Shown one piece after another: positions 6,493-11,372 of a stretch of DNA of 11,479 nt. The first letter of the stretch is position 1. Each line of letters opens with the position of its first letter. Origin of the DNA: Candidatus Nomurabacteria bacterium (lineage in GTDB: Bacteria > Patescibacteriota > Minisyncoccia > Phycocordibacterales > UBA5272); assembly GCA_003518045.1 (NCBI GenBank), contig DOZK01000002.1:27050-38528 (forward strand). Reading direction: 5' to 3'. The translations under genes were made by a program, and so were the position numbers. The notes beneath the pieces were generated by a model. That model was not told the DNA's origin. It worked only from the letters and a program-made list of their open reading frames with translations, and searched no databases.

Positions 6493-6501
6493 AGTATAGC
6501 A
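6493..6501 (-). promoter_or_regulatory. Extended -10 six bases before the 128-residue gene
   Basis: TGCTATACT on the minus strand ends exactly six bases before the ATG, which would put the transcription start at the A of ATG. No good -35 is present, but extended -10 promoters often do without one. The ECF sigma gene has TATACT at the same distance. Confidence 0.45.
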
Positions 6502-6562
6502 GTAAGCAGTGAGTAGTAGGCAGGGAGATACACACAGGGGGGAAATATTCTGTGAAAATATT

Positions 6563-6584
6563 CAATGAAACAATTTTCAATATT
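6563..6584 (+). repeat. Second copy of the 4398-4419 repeat
   Basis: These 22 bases match 4398-4419 with one mismatch (A for G at the eighth base), in the same orientation. Here the element is not paired with a downstream reverse-complement arm, so it looks like a half element. Confidence 0.6.
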
Positions 6585-6598
6585 TAAACAATGCGGAC

Positions 6599-6641
6599 AA
6601 ATTTTTAGTTTTTAATTTTTAGTTTTTATTTATAATACAAA
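6599..6641 (-). repeat. TTTGTATTAT box plus CTAAAAA repeats after alaS
   Basis: Immediately after the alaS stop the minus strand reads TTTGTATTATAAAT followed by three A-rich ACTAAAAA/TTAAAAA words. The arrangement resembles the units before rpsD, rpsM and alaS, but here it is far from a start codon. Confidence 0.5.
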
Positions 6642-8525
6642 CTATTCTAGGGCTGCCTTGATACGACGAACGCCTGACGAAACTGCTTCCTCCTTTACTA
6701 TTTTAAAAGTTCCGAGTGTTCCAATATTTTCTACATGCGGACCACCACACATTTCGATTGAAAATAAATTATTGTCGCCTTTATTTTTTCCTTCACCAAT
6801 TCTATAAATAGAAACTTTCTCGCCATATTTATCGGTGAATAATCCCATTGCACCGCGTGCCTTTGCCTCTTCGATTGAAATTTCTTCACGAATAACTGGG
6901 AGATTTTCTTTTATTTTTTCATTAATTAAATCCTCAACTTTTTTCTTTTGTTCATCTGTCATTTTTTCCGCATAAGCAAAATCGAAACGTAGTCTCTCAG
7001 GTGTGATATTCGAACCTTTTTGTACCACAGTGTCTCCTAATACAGTTCGTAGTGCTTGATGAAGCATATGTGTCGCTGTGTGATACTTCACTTCCATTTC
7101 TCCATCCCCTCCTAGCCCACCTTTGAACTTCCCAGCTGACGCAGTGCGAGAACTTTCTGAATGTTTATTTTTTTCTTCATTAAATGAAACCATATCCACC
7201 GATATTCCTTTTTCTTTTGCTAATTCTTCGGTAAGTTCAATTGGAAATCCATATGATTGAAGTAAGTGAAAAGCATTCACGCCAGAAATGTCATGCCCCG
7301 CTAATTTTTCAAACTCTTTAATACCATTCTCAAGTGTCTTTCTAAACTTACTTTCTTCTTTATCAAGTTCGCTTAAAATAATTTCACTCTTCTCTTCTAA
7401 ATTTTTATATTCATCTTTATAAACTGAAATAAATGAGTCAGCAATTTCTTTTGTAAAGTTTTGGCTCACTCCTAAATTACGGGCAAATCGCACAGCGCGA
7501 CGAATAAGACGACGAACAAAATACATTTGGTCTTTATTCCCAGGCATTACTCCGTCTCCGATTAAAAATACAGCTGAACGAATATGATCAAGAATTACAC
7601 GATATGCATAGGTATCTTTTTCTGTTATTCCATAGTCCCTATTTGAAAGTCTTTCTATTGTTTTCTTTGGCTCTGCAAAAACATCTATATTAAAAATATC
7701 CGGGTCATTTCTGAGTGCGGCAGAATAACGCTCAAGTCCACTTCCGTGGTCCACATTCATTTGTGGAAGCTCTTCAAATCCATTAGCAACTTTTTTATAT
7801 TGCATAAAAACATTATTTCCAATTTCAAGGAAACGGCCACAATCACAATTTACATGACATGGTTCAAAGGCAAAAATACTTTTACGATGTATGTCATTTG
7901 ATTTAAATGGGTCAAAATCATAAAACATTTCAGAGTCTGGTCCACCTGGCTCACCGTCTGGCATATTTGCGGGAACTCCTGAGCGAGACCACCAATTCTT
8001 TTTCTCACTATAATAGAAAATCTTTTCGCCTTCTTTTATTCCATTCTCCGGATTTTCAGATATTTTTGCTGTAATATTTTTTTGTGCAAAAAGTTTCTGC
8101 CATAGCTCTGCGGAGTATGTATCACGTGGTACACCAAGCGCTTCATTGCCGGCAAAACATGTTACATAAAAATTATTTGGGTCAAGTTTTAATTCTTCAA
8201 TTAAAAAATTCCACATCCAAGTTATTTCTTCTTCTTTAAAATAGTCTCCAAAAGACCAATTCCCCAACATTTCAAAAAAAGTAGTGTGGCGATTATCCCC
8301 GACTTCTTCTATATCTCCAGAACGAAAAGCCTTCTGTGAGTCTGCGATACGCTTACCAAGTGGATGAGGTTGACCTAATAAATAAGGAAGCATAGGTTGC
8401 ATGCCAGAGCCAGTGAAAAGTGTTGTAGGGTCATTTTCAGGCACAAGAGAAGCAGAGGGCACGACTGCATGCCCTTTCTCTTTCATATAATTTAAAAATT
8501 TAGAACGGATTTCGTTAACAAGCAT
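6642..8525 (-). CDS. alaS: Alanyl-tRNA synthetase, compact form
   Basis: Alanine-tRNA ligase charges tRNA-Ala with alanine using ATP, in the cytoplasm. The class II catalytic domain (about residues 1-230) has TTLFTGSGMQPMLPYLLG and the motif 2 stretch RHTTFFEMLGNWSFGDYF (80-96). MNVDHGSGLERY (256-267) and the helical tRNA-recognition domain to about 445 follow. The editing core keeps all zinc ligands: H482 and H486 in HTATH, C593 and H597 in CGGPH. It is 627 residues against 876 in Escherichia coli. The beta-barrel that normally precedes the HxxxH motif is replaced by about 20 residues (SRTASAGKFKGGLGG), and the chain stops at GVRRIKAALE, so the coiled-coil and C-Ala domains are absent. No frameshift is seen. 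A promoter at 8599-8604 and a CTAA-type leader precede it. Confidence 0.97.
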   Translation of the reverse strand: MLVNEIRSKFLNYMKEKGHAVVPSASLVPENDPTTLFTGSGMQPMLPYLLGQPHPLGKRIADSQKAFRSGDIEEVGDNRHTTFFEMLGNWSFGDYFKEEEITWMWNFLIEELKLDPNNFYVTCFAGNEALGVPRDTYSAELWQKLFAQKNITAKISENPENGIKEGEKIFYYSEKKNWWSRSGVPANMPDGEPGGPDSEMFYDFDPFKSNDIHRKSIFAFEPCHVNCDCGRFLEIGNNVFMQYKKVANGFEELPQMNVDHGSGLERYSAALRNDPDIFNIDVFAEPKKTIERLSNRDYGITEKDTYAYRVILDHIRSAVFLIGDGVMPGNKDQMYFVRRLIRRAVRFARNLGVSQNFTKEIADSFISVYKDEYKNLEEKSEIILSELDKEESKFRKTLENGIKEFEKLAGHDISGVNAFHLLQSYGFPIELTEELAKEKGISVDMVSFNEEKNKHSESSRTASAGKFKGGLGGDGEMEVKYHTATHMLHQALRTVLGDTVVQKGSNITPERLRFDFAYAEKMTDEQKKKVEDLINEKIKENLPVIREEISIEEAKARGAMGLFTDKYGEKVSIYRIGEGKNKGDNNLFSIEMCGGPHVENIGTLGTFKIVKEEAVSSGVRRIKAALE

Positions 8526-8576
8526 GGGTGGGGTAGTTATTGGTTATTAGTTATTAGTTATTAGTTGATACAAAAT
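8526..8576 (-). repeat. TTTTGTAT box plus CTAATAA repeats in the alaS leader
   Basis: On the minus strand ATTTTGTATCAA is followed by three copies of CTAATAA, then CCAATAACTACCCCACCC and the alaS ATG. TTGATA and TATCAA (8565-8570, 8576-8581) also form a small inverted repeat. There is no Shine-Dalgarno site, so this unstructured pyrimidine- and A-rich leader may itself help initiation. Confidence 0.6.
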
Positions 8577-8598
8577 ATCAAATTCATAATATCTTTTA

Positions 8599-8627
8599 AT
8601 TATACAAAGATTATGGGTAAAACAAAA
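8599..8627 (-). promoter_or_regulatory. Probable promoter for alaS
   Basis: A perfect TATAAT (8604-8599) lies on the minus strand, with a weak TTTTGT (8627-8622) 17 bases upstream. The predicted start near 8592 gives a leader of about 66 bases. The -35 region falls in the uridine run of the terminator of the zinc-ribbon gene, so termination and re-initiation are directly adjacent. Confidence 0.5.
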
Positions 8628-8647
8628 GCGCGCTTGCCAGACGCGCT
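8620..8647 (-). terminator. Intrinsic terminator of the zinc-ribbon gene
   Basis: On the minus strand AGCGCG (8647-8642) pairs with CGCGCT (8632-8627) around a nine-base loop, followed directly by TTTGTTTT. It lies 23 bases after the zinc-ribbon stop codon. Confidence 0.65.
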
Positions 8648-8669
8648 CCGCCCACGACCACCACGACAA

Positions 8670-8885
8670 TCAACGCCTTGGTGATGGCATACCCAACTCA
8701 AGGCCGTCAGCCAATATATCTCCAAAACATGTTGGGCATATTGGATTCTTGGCTCCCACTTTGTTTGGGTCGAGTTCCAATCGAAACTCTTTTTTGCAAA
8801 GGAAACAAGACCTCCATGAATAAACTTTTCCTGCCTGGGGCTTAAGGATTCTATTAAGCCCGACGTGTCTGCCATTGATGTACAT
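8670..8885 (-). CDS. Small zinc-ribbon protein
   Basis: A 71-residue protein with two CxxC knuckles, C27-F-L-C30 and C50-P-T-C53, nineteen residues apart, which is a typical zinc-ribbon arrangement. I do not recognise a named family; nucleic-acid or protein binding is the usual role of such ribbons but cannot be shown here. GGAGAAAGG ends six bases before the ATG, the clearest Shine-Dalgarno site in the window and unlike its neighbours. The gene is visibly richer in G and C than alaS. It has its own promoter-like sequence and is bounded on both sides by intrinsic terminators, so it is a self-contained unit, perhaps acquired. A longer overlapping frame runs through both terminators and is rejected. 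Confidence 0.75.
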   Translation of the reverse strand: MYINGRHVGLNRILKPQAGKVYSWRSCFLCKKEFRLELDPNKVGAKNPICPTCFGDILADGLELGMPSPRR

Positions 8886-8936
8886 AAATTCCTTTCTCCA
8901 CGGTGTTCGTGAACTCGTTGGATGAACCTACGAGAT

Positions 8937-8965
8937 ACTCTACTATTTAAATTAAAATAATGCAA
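8937..8965 (-). promoter_or_regulatory. Possible promoter of the zinc-ribbon gene
   Basis: TTGCAT (8965-8960), 17 bases, then TAGAGT (8942-8937) on the minus strand. The -35 and spacing match those of the rpmJ promoter; the -10 is weaker. It falls directly after the upstream terminator, where an independent gene would need a promoter. Confidence 0.4.
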
Positions 8966-8971
8966 AACAAA

Positions 8972-9003
8972 AGAGTGACGCCGTAGGCGCCACTCTTTTT
9001 TTG
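8972..9003 (-). terminator. Intrinsic terminator after the exported-protein gene
   Basis: AGAGTGACGCC (8972-8982) and GGCGCCACTCT (8986-8996) form an 11-base stem with a three-base loop. Read on the minus strand the single imperfect position is a G-U pair, but on the plus strand it is an A-C mismatch, favouring minus-strand use. TTTTGTTTT follows on the minus strand and seven T on the plus, so it may work in both directions. It starts about 35 bases after the stop at 9032. Confidence 0.8.
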
Positions 9004-9031
9004 TCATTACATATCAAACATTAACGAAAAC

Positions 9032-9487
9032 TTACCAGCCCATCATTCCAAACCCACGTCCACCATGCTTTCCTTCACCCATACCACCTTTGGCAGTTTT
9101 GGTACTCATAACGGCAAGCCTCTGGTCAGCTTGTGCTTGAGTAATTACGCCTTTAGTAACAAGTGCTGATAGCATAGCTTTCTGATTTGCAAGTCTAGTC
9201 GCATCCATTTTCTGCTTCACAGTATCAAGTGAAATTCCTTTTTCCCTTGCTAAAGTTTTAAGGTCTTTACCGGATGCCCATGCAGATTTAACATCATCAA
9301 CATTTAGTCCAAGCATATTTGCGTGATCCTGAAACATTGCTGACTGTCGTGTTGCTATTTCATCTGGTGATGCATTAGCATTTATATTCATATGTCCGAA
9401 AGACATAGCCGATGCTGAAGATATTGTTAATAACGCAAGCCCAATACTAGGAATGAGCGCGGTTTTCATAAGTGATTTTTTTGTCAT
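9032..9487 (-). CDS. Exported protein with His/Gly/Met-rich tail
   Basis: A 151-residue protein with an N-terminal signal peptide (basic start MTKKSLMK, hydrophobic core to about 21, likely cleavage after ASA at 27). The mature part is helical: LGLNVDDVKSAWASGKDLKT, LAREKGISLDTVKQKM, then LSALVTKGVITQAQADQRL. This pattern is known to me from many small secreted bacterial proteins, DUF2680-like, whose role is not established. The tail GGMGEGKHGGRGFGMMGW is rich in Gly, Met and His and could bind metal, which is only inference. It follows an ECF sigma gene and a membrane protein, so it may be a target or sensor of that system. The leader of CTAAC repeats closely matches that of rpsM. It ends at a strong terminator. 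Confidence 0.85.
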   Translation of the reverse strand: MTKKSLMKTALIPSIGLALLTISSASAMSFGHMNINANASPDEIATRQSAMFQDHANMLGLNVDDVKSAWASGKDLKTLAREKGISLDTVKQKMDATRLANQKAMLSALVTKGVITQAQADQRLAVMSTKTAKGGMGEGKHGGRGFGMMGW

Positions 9488-9555
9488 ATTTTTAGATAGT
9501 TAGAAGTTAGATGTTAGGAGTTAGAAGTTAAATTCAAATTCAAATTCAAATTCAT
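9488..9555 (-). repeat. CTAAC word repeats and AATTCA hexamer repeats in leader
   Basis: Next to the ATG the minus strand has five CTAAC words about eight bases apart, then (further from the gene) four exact tandem copies of the hexamer AATTCA on the plus strand (9531-9554). The CTAAC part resembles the rpsM leader; the hexamer part gives the TTTGAAT variant of the TTTGTAT box. Confidence 0.65.
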
Positions 9556-9567
9556 TATTCATTTTAA

Positions 9568-9646
9568 TGTCATCCTGATGAAAATCAGGATCCAGTGTCA
9601 TGCATTTCAATGGAACACTGGATTCCAAATTAAATTTGGAATGACA
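9568..9646. repeat. Composite 79-base palindromic element
   Basis: Outer arms TGTCAT (9568-9573) and ATGACA (9641-9646) enclose a left hairpin TCCTGAT-GAAA-ATCAGGA (9573-9590), a central stem TCCAGTGT (9591-9598) with ACACTGGA (9615-9622), and a right hairpin ATTCCAAATT/AATTTGGAAT (9622-9642). The fold is a three-branched cruciform with flush stems. It resembles widespread intergenic elements of the type GTCATTCC...ATCCAGTG that I recall from many bacteria, so a dispersed palindromic or MITE-like element is likely. It contains no gene. Confidence 0.75.
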
Positions 9647-9665
9647 CAAAAATTCTATTTTATTC

Positions 9666-9700
9666 GATAGAGAAAAAGACGCGCTATCTTTTTCCCTATC
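9666..9700 (-). repeat. Hairpin with 14-base stem
   Basis: GATAGAGAAAAAGA (9666-9679) and TCTTTTTCCCTATC (9687-9700) pair over 14 positions around a seven-base loop. The only imperfect position is a G-U pair on minus-strand RNA. No uridine run follows. It may be a transcript-stability element between the membrane-protein and exported-protein genes. Confidence 0.6.
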
Positions 9701-9749
9701 ACTTATTAATACAATACTAACTTTTTTTTATTTCGTTTAACGAGGAGCG

Positions 9750-9775
9750 AAATGGAAAAGTAATCTTTTCCATTT
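9750..9775. repeat. Perfect 11-base inverted repeat downstream of membrane-protein gene
   Basis: AAATGGAAAAG (9750-9760) and CTTTTCCATTT (9765-9775) with a four-base loop TAAT. It is flanked by GAGCG words on both sides (9745 and 9781), giving a larger imperfect symmetry. A second hairpin, AGTTTTC (9796-9802) with GAAAACT (9812-9818), touches the stop codon of the membrane-protein gene. Probably 3'-end structures of that gene's message. Confidence 0.6.
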
Positions 9776-9817
9776 AGTCCGAGCGACAACGAGAGAGTTT
9801 TCGTTTAGCAAGAAAAC

Positions 9818-10567
9818 TTATTTCACTACATTACCACCCATCATTCTTCCTCTTCTTTTTTCCATATATTCTCCAAATGGAAAAATATCTGCATCTCGAA
9901 TTTGTATTGCTTCAAATTTATCATCAATGATAGACCCGAAAATAACTACATCCTCGCCTACTTCTGGTAAAGGGTTTTCTTTAATACTTGTACTTGCATA
10001 TACAACCTCCATTGTATTATCAAATGTTTTTATAATAACTTCGTCCAACGAAGTAGAAATAATCATACCTCTTAAAACTGTCATATTACCAAATTCCTTA
10101 AGTGGAATGGGCCTATTATATTCACGAGAAATAAATCCCATGTGATTTTCTTCTGCGTAACGCCTAATTCCTCCATGCATTGGTGTAAGAGTTAATAAGA
10201 AACTAAAAACAAGAGACAATAAAGTAAGCGTTAATAAAGTAACAATTACTGGCTTTTTAAAAGAAAAAGAATACTTGTGTACTAATATTTCTACAATGGT
10301 AATTAACACTATTGTTAATATAAATAATGTGAGCGGAATGGCTAGTATTCCATGCATAATTTCGCCTAGTCCAAATAACGGTAAATATAAAAATCCATGC
10401 TTAGCTAAAACAAATATAATTAAACTTCCAAAAAAAGTAAGAGCAACGAATGCAAAAATAGCGAGAGTAACACCTAATAAAGAATACAAAACAAACTTCC
10501 AGCGAGGAATCATACTTATTTTATTTTTTTCTACGAATTGTAGAATATTTGTTTTTATATTTGTCAT
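9818..10567 (-). CDS. Multi-spanning membrane protein with OB-like domain, candidate anti-sigma factor
   Basis: A 249-residue protein. Residues 1-23 form a short basic cytoplasmic segment ending KISMIPRWKFVL. Hydrophobic stretches at about 24-55, 60-95 and 106-130 give three to four membrane passes. The outer domain (about 155-228) has alternating strands and LPEVGEDVVIFGSIIDDKFEAIQIRD, a pattern like the OB-type DUF5666 domain. I see no classical zinc anti-sigma motif. Its start is 11 bases after the stop of the ECF sigma gene, the usual place of an anti-sigma factor, so membrane sequestration of the sigma factor is a reasonable but unproven role. I recall similar sigma plus IPRW-type membrane protein pairs in Parcubacteria. 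Its first bases, AAAAATATGACA, are the same as for the exported-protein gene downstream. Confidence 0.8.
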   Translation of the reverse strand: MTNIKTNILQFVEKNKISMIPRWKFVLYSLLGVTLAIFAFVALTFFGSLIIFVLAKHGFLYLPLFGLGEIMHGILAIPLTLFILTIVLITIVEILVHKYSFSFKKPVIVTLLTLTLLSLVFSFLLTLTPMHGGIRRYAEENHMGFISREYNRPIPLKEFGNMTVLRGMIISTSLDEVIIKTFDNTMEVVYASTSIKENPLPEVGEDVVIFGSIIDDKFEAIQIRDADIFPFGEYMEKRRGRMMGGNVVK

Positions 10568-10578
10568 ATTTTTAAATT

Positions 10579-11136
10579 TTAAATGTGATCCTCTTTCTTT
10601 ATATGCCTTTCTAATTGCTCACGTCCGCGACGGAGTCTCACTCCAGCAGTGGCAATAGGAATATGTAAAATGTCAGCTATTTCTTGATAAGAAAGTTCTT
10701 CGTAATAATACAAAACTAAAATTTCTTTATATTTAAGTGGAATTAAAGATAGAGAAGATGTCATTAAATCTTCTAATTCTTTATCAAGAGTTGGCTTATC
10801 CGCAGTTTCTTTTGCAAAAGGATGCGGAAACATTGTATCAAAATCTAAGAATGAAACTTTTTCATTCCCGCGTTTTTTTAAATATGTTACCGTCTCATTA
10901 TGAGCAATGCGATAAATCCAAGAATTAAATAATCTATCTACATCAAAACTTTGCAAATTAATGAAGACTTTTATAAAAACATTTTGTACTATATCAGTTA
11001 TATCTTCTTCATTTTGAAGAAATCTTTTTATATAGCGAGTAAGTTTTGCTTCGTATCTATCAATCAAAATACCAAAGAGCTCTTTTTCTCCTTTACGTAT
11101 ACGCCCCACTAATTGTTCATCCGACTGAGTATCCAT
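10579..11136 (-). CDS. ECF-type RNA polymerase sigma factor
   Basis: A 185-residue sigma-70 family protein of extracytoplasmic-function type: only region 2 and region 4 are present. Region 2 spans about 22-90, with DITDIVQNVFIKVF as the core-binding helix and FNSWIYRIAHNETVTYLKKR as the -10 recognition part. Region 4 spans about 125-180, with SLIPLKYKEILVLYYYEELSYQEIADILHIP and a helix-turn-helix ending VRLRRGREQLER that should read the -35. It directs RNA polymerase to a small set of genes, typically for envelope stress. It lies 11 bases before a membrane protein that may restrain it. TATACT stands six bases before the ATG and no Shine-Dalgarno site exists, consistent with a leaderless message. 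Several hairpins lie upstream. Confidence 0.95.
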   Translation of the reverse strand: MDTQSDEQLVGRIRKGEKELFGILIDRYEAKLTRYIKRFLQNEEDITDIVQNVFIKVFINLQSFDVDRLFNSWIYRIAHNETVTYLKKRGNEKVSFLDFDTMFPHPFAKETADKPTLDKELEDLMTSSLSLIPLKYKEILVLYYYEELSYQEIADILHIPIATAGVRLRRGREQLERHIKKEDHI

Positions 11137-11142
11137 AAGAGG

Positions 11143-11148
11143 AGTATA
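11143..11148 (-). promoter_or_regulatory. TATACT six bases before the sigma gene
   Basis: The -10-like TATACT ends six bases before the ATG, placing the start of transcription at the start codon. The matching -35 is poor (CCCCAT at 17 bases). Further upstream the minus strand has AACTT, which faintly resembles ECF -35 elements. Self-activation is therefore possible but unproven. Confidence 0.4.
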
Positions 11149-11194
11149 CAGTTAATACGTAAGTTATGGGGAATTTATTTCAAAAATTGAAACT

Positions 11195-11230
11195 ACCCAG
11201 CCACGCACCGCGTGAGCTGGGTGATTTTTT
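11195..11230 (+). terminator. Strong hairpin with T run, plus-strand orientation
   Basis: ACCCAGC-CACGC (11195-11206) pairs with GCGTG-A-GCTGGGT (11210-11222), twelve pairs with one bulged A and a three-base loop, followed on the plus strand by GATTTTTT. It is a good intrinsic terminator for plus-strand RNA, although no plus-strand gene is seen nearby. On the minus strand it would be a stable hairpin in the sigma gene's upstream region. Confidence 0.6.
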
Positions 11231-11256
11231 GCCAAGTGGCCCAGGCAAAAAATCAC
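11221..11256. repeat. Perfect 13-base inverted repeat upstream of the sigma gene
   Basis: GTGATTTTTTGCC (11221-11233) and GGCAAAAAATCAC (11244-11256) pair perfectly around a ten-base loop. The repeat shares two bases with the neighbouring terminator-like hairpin, so both cannot be fully formed at once. It follows directly after the uridine run of the small-RNA terminator. Confidence 0.7.
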
Positions 11257-11288
11257 AAAAAAAGAGGTTCGCGTATCGAGCGCGAACC
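11257..11288 (-). terminator. Intrinsic terminator of the candidate small RNA
   Basis: On the minus strand GGTTCGCG (11288-11281) pairs with CGCGAACC (11273-11266) around a seven-base loop, followed by TC and seven T (11263-11257). This is a textbook intrinsic terminator. Confidence 0.8.
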
Positions 11289-11322
11289 CCTAAACCAACT
11301 CACGGCAACTGTCAAAGGTTGG
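11257..11322 (-). ncRNA. Candidate small RNA of about 66 nt
   Basis: A strong promoter (11329-11358) and a strong intrinsic terminator (11257-11288) bracket about 66 bases with no reading frame worth calling. The predicted RNA begins CCAACC. Its first stem, CCAAC (11322-11318) with GTTGG (11299-11295), encloses an 18-base loop containing GACAGTTGCCGTGA. A short single-stranded link and the terminator hairpin follow. I match it to no known RNA family. Alternatives are that it is the terminated leader of the ECF sigma gene, with readthrough reaching that gene, or a remnant of a lost gene. The promoter and terminator are seen; the RNA itself is inferred. Confidence 0.5.
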
Positions 11323-11328
11323 ATATAT

Positions 11329-11358
11329 ATTGTAGCATGAAATAGTCTCTTTTGTCAA
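11329..11358 (-). promoter_or_regulatory. Consensus sigma-70 promoter for the candidate small RNA
   Basis: A perfect TTGACA (11358-11353), an 18-base spacer ending TGC, and TACAAT (11334-11329) form an extended -10 promoter. The predicted start is near 11322. It is the only promoter in the window with a full consensus -35. A 10-base inverted repeat covers the -35. Confidence 0.7.
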
Positions 11359-11370
11359 TAGACAAAAGAG
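11347..11370. repeat. 10-base perfect inverted repeat over the -35
   Basis: CTCTTTTGTC (11347-11356), a four-base loop AATA, then GACAAAAGAG (11361-11370). It overlaps the TTGACA box, so it could be an operator for a dimeric repressor, or the terminator hairpin of a gene beyond the window edge. Confidence 0.6.
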
Positions 11371-11372
11371 AA

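Noticed and set aside
8600..9007. A 135-residue minus-strand frame overlapping the zinc-ribbon gene
   Set aside because: It runs through two intrinsic terminators and has no recognisable domain, while the 71-residue frame inside it has CxxC pairs and a strong ribosome binding site.
10275..10658. Plus-strand frame of 127 residues
   Set aside because: It is antisense to the membrane-protein gene and the end of the sigma gene; its composition mirrors the hydrophobic gene opposite.
11257..11322. tRNA or known riboswitch
   Set aside because: No cloverleaf, CCA end or T-loop, and no motif of a riboswitch family that I can recognise.
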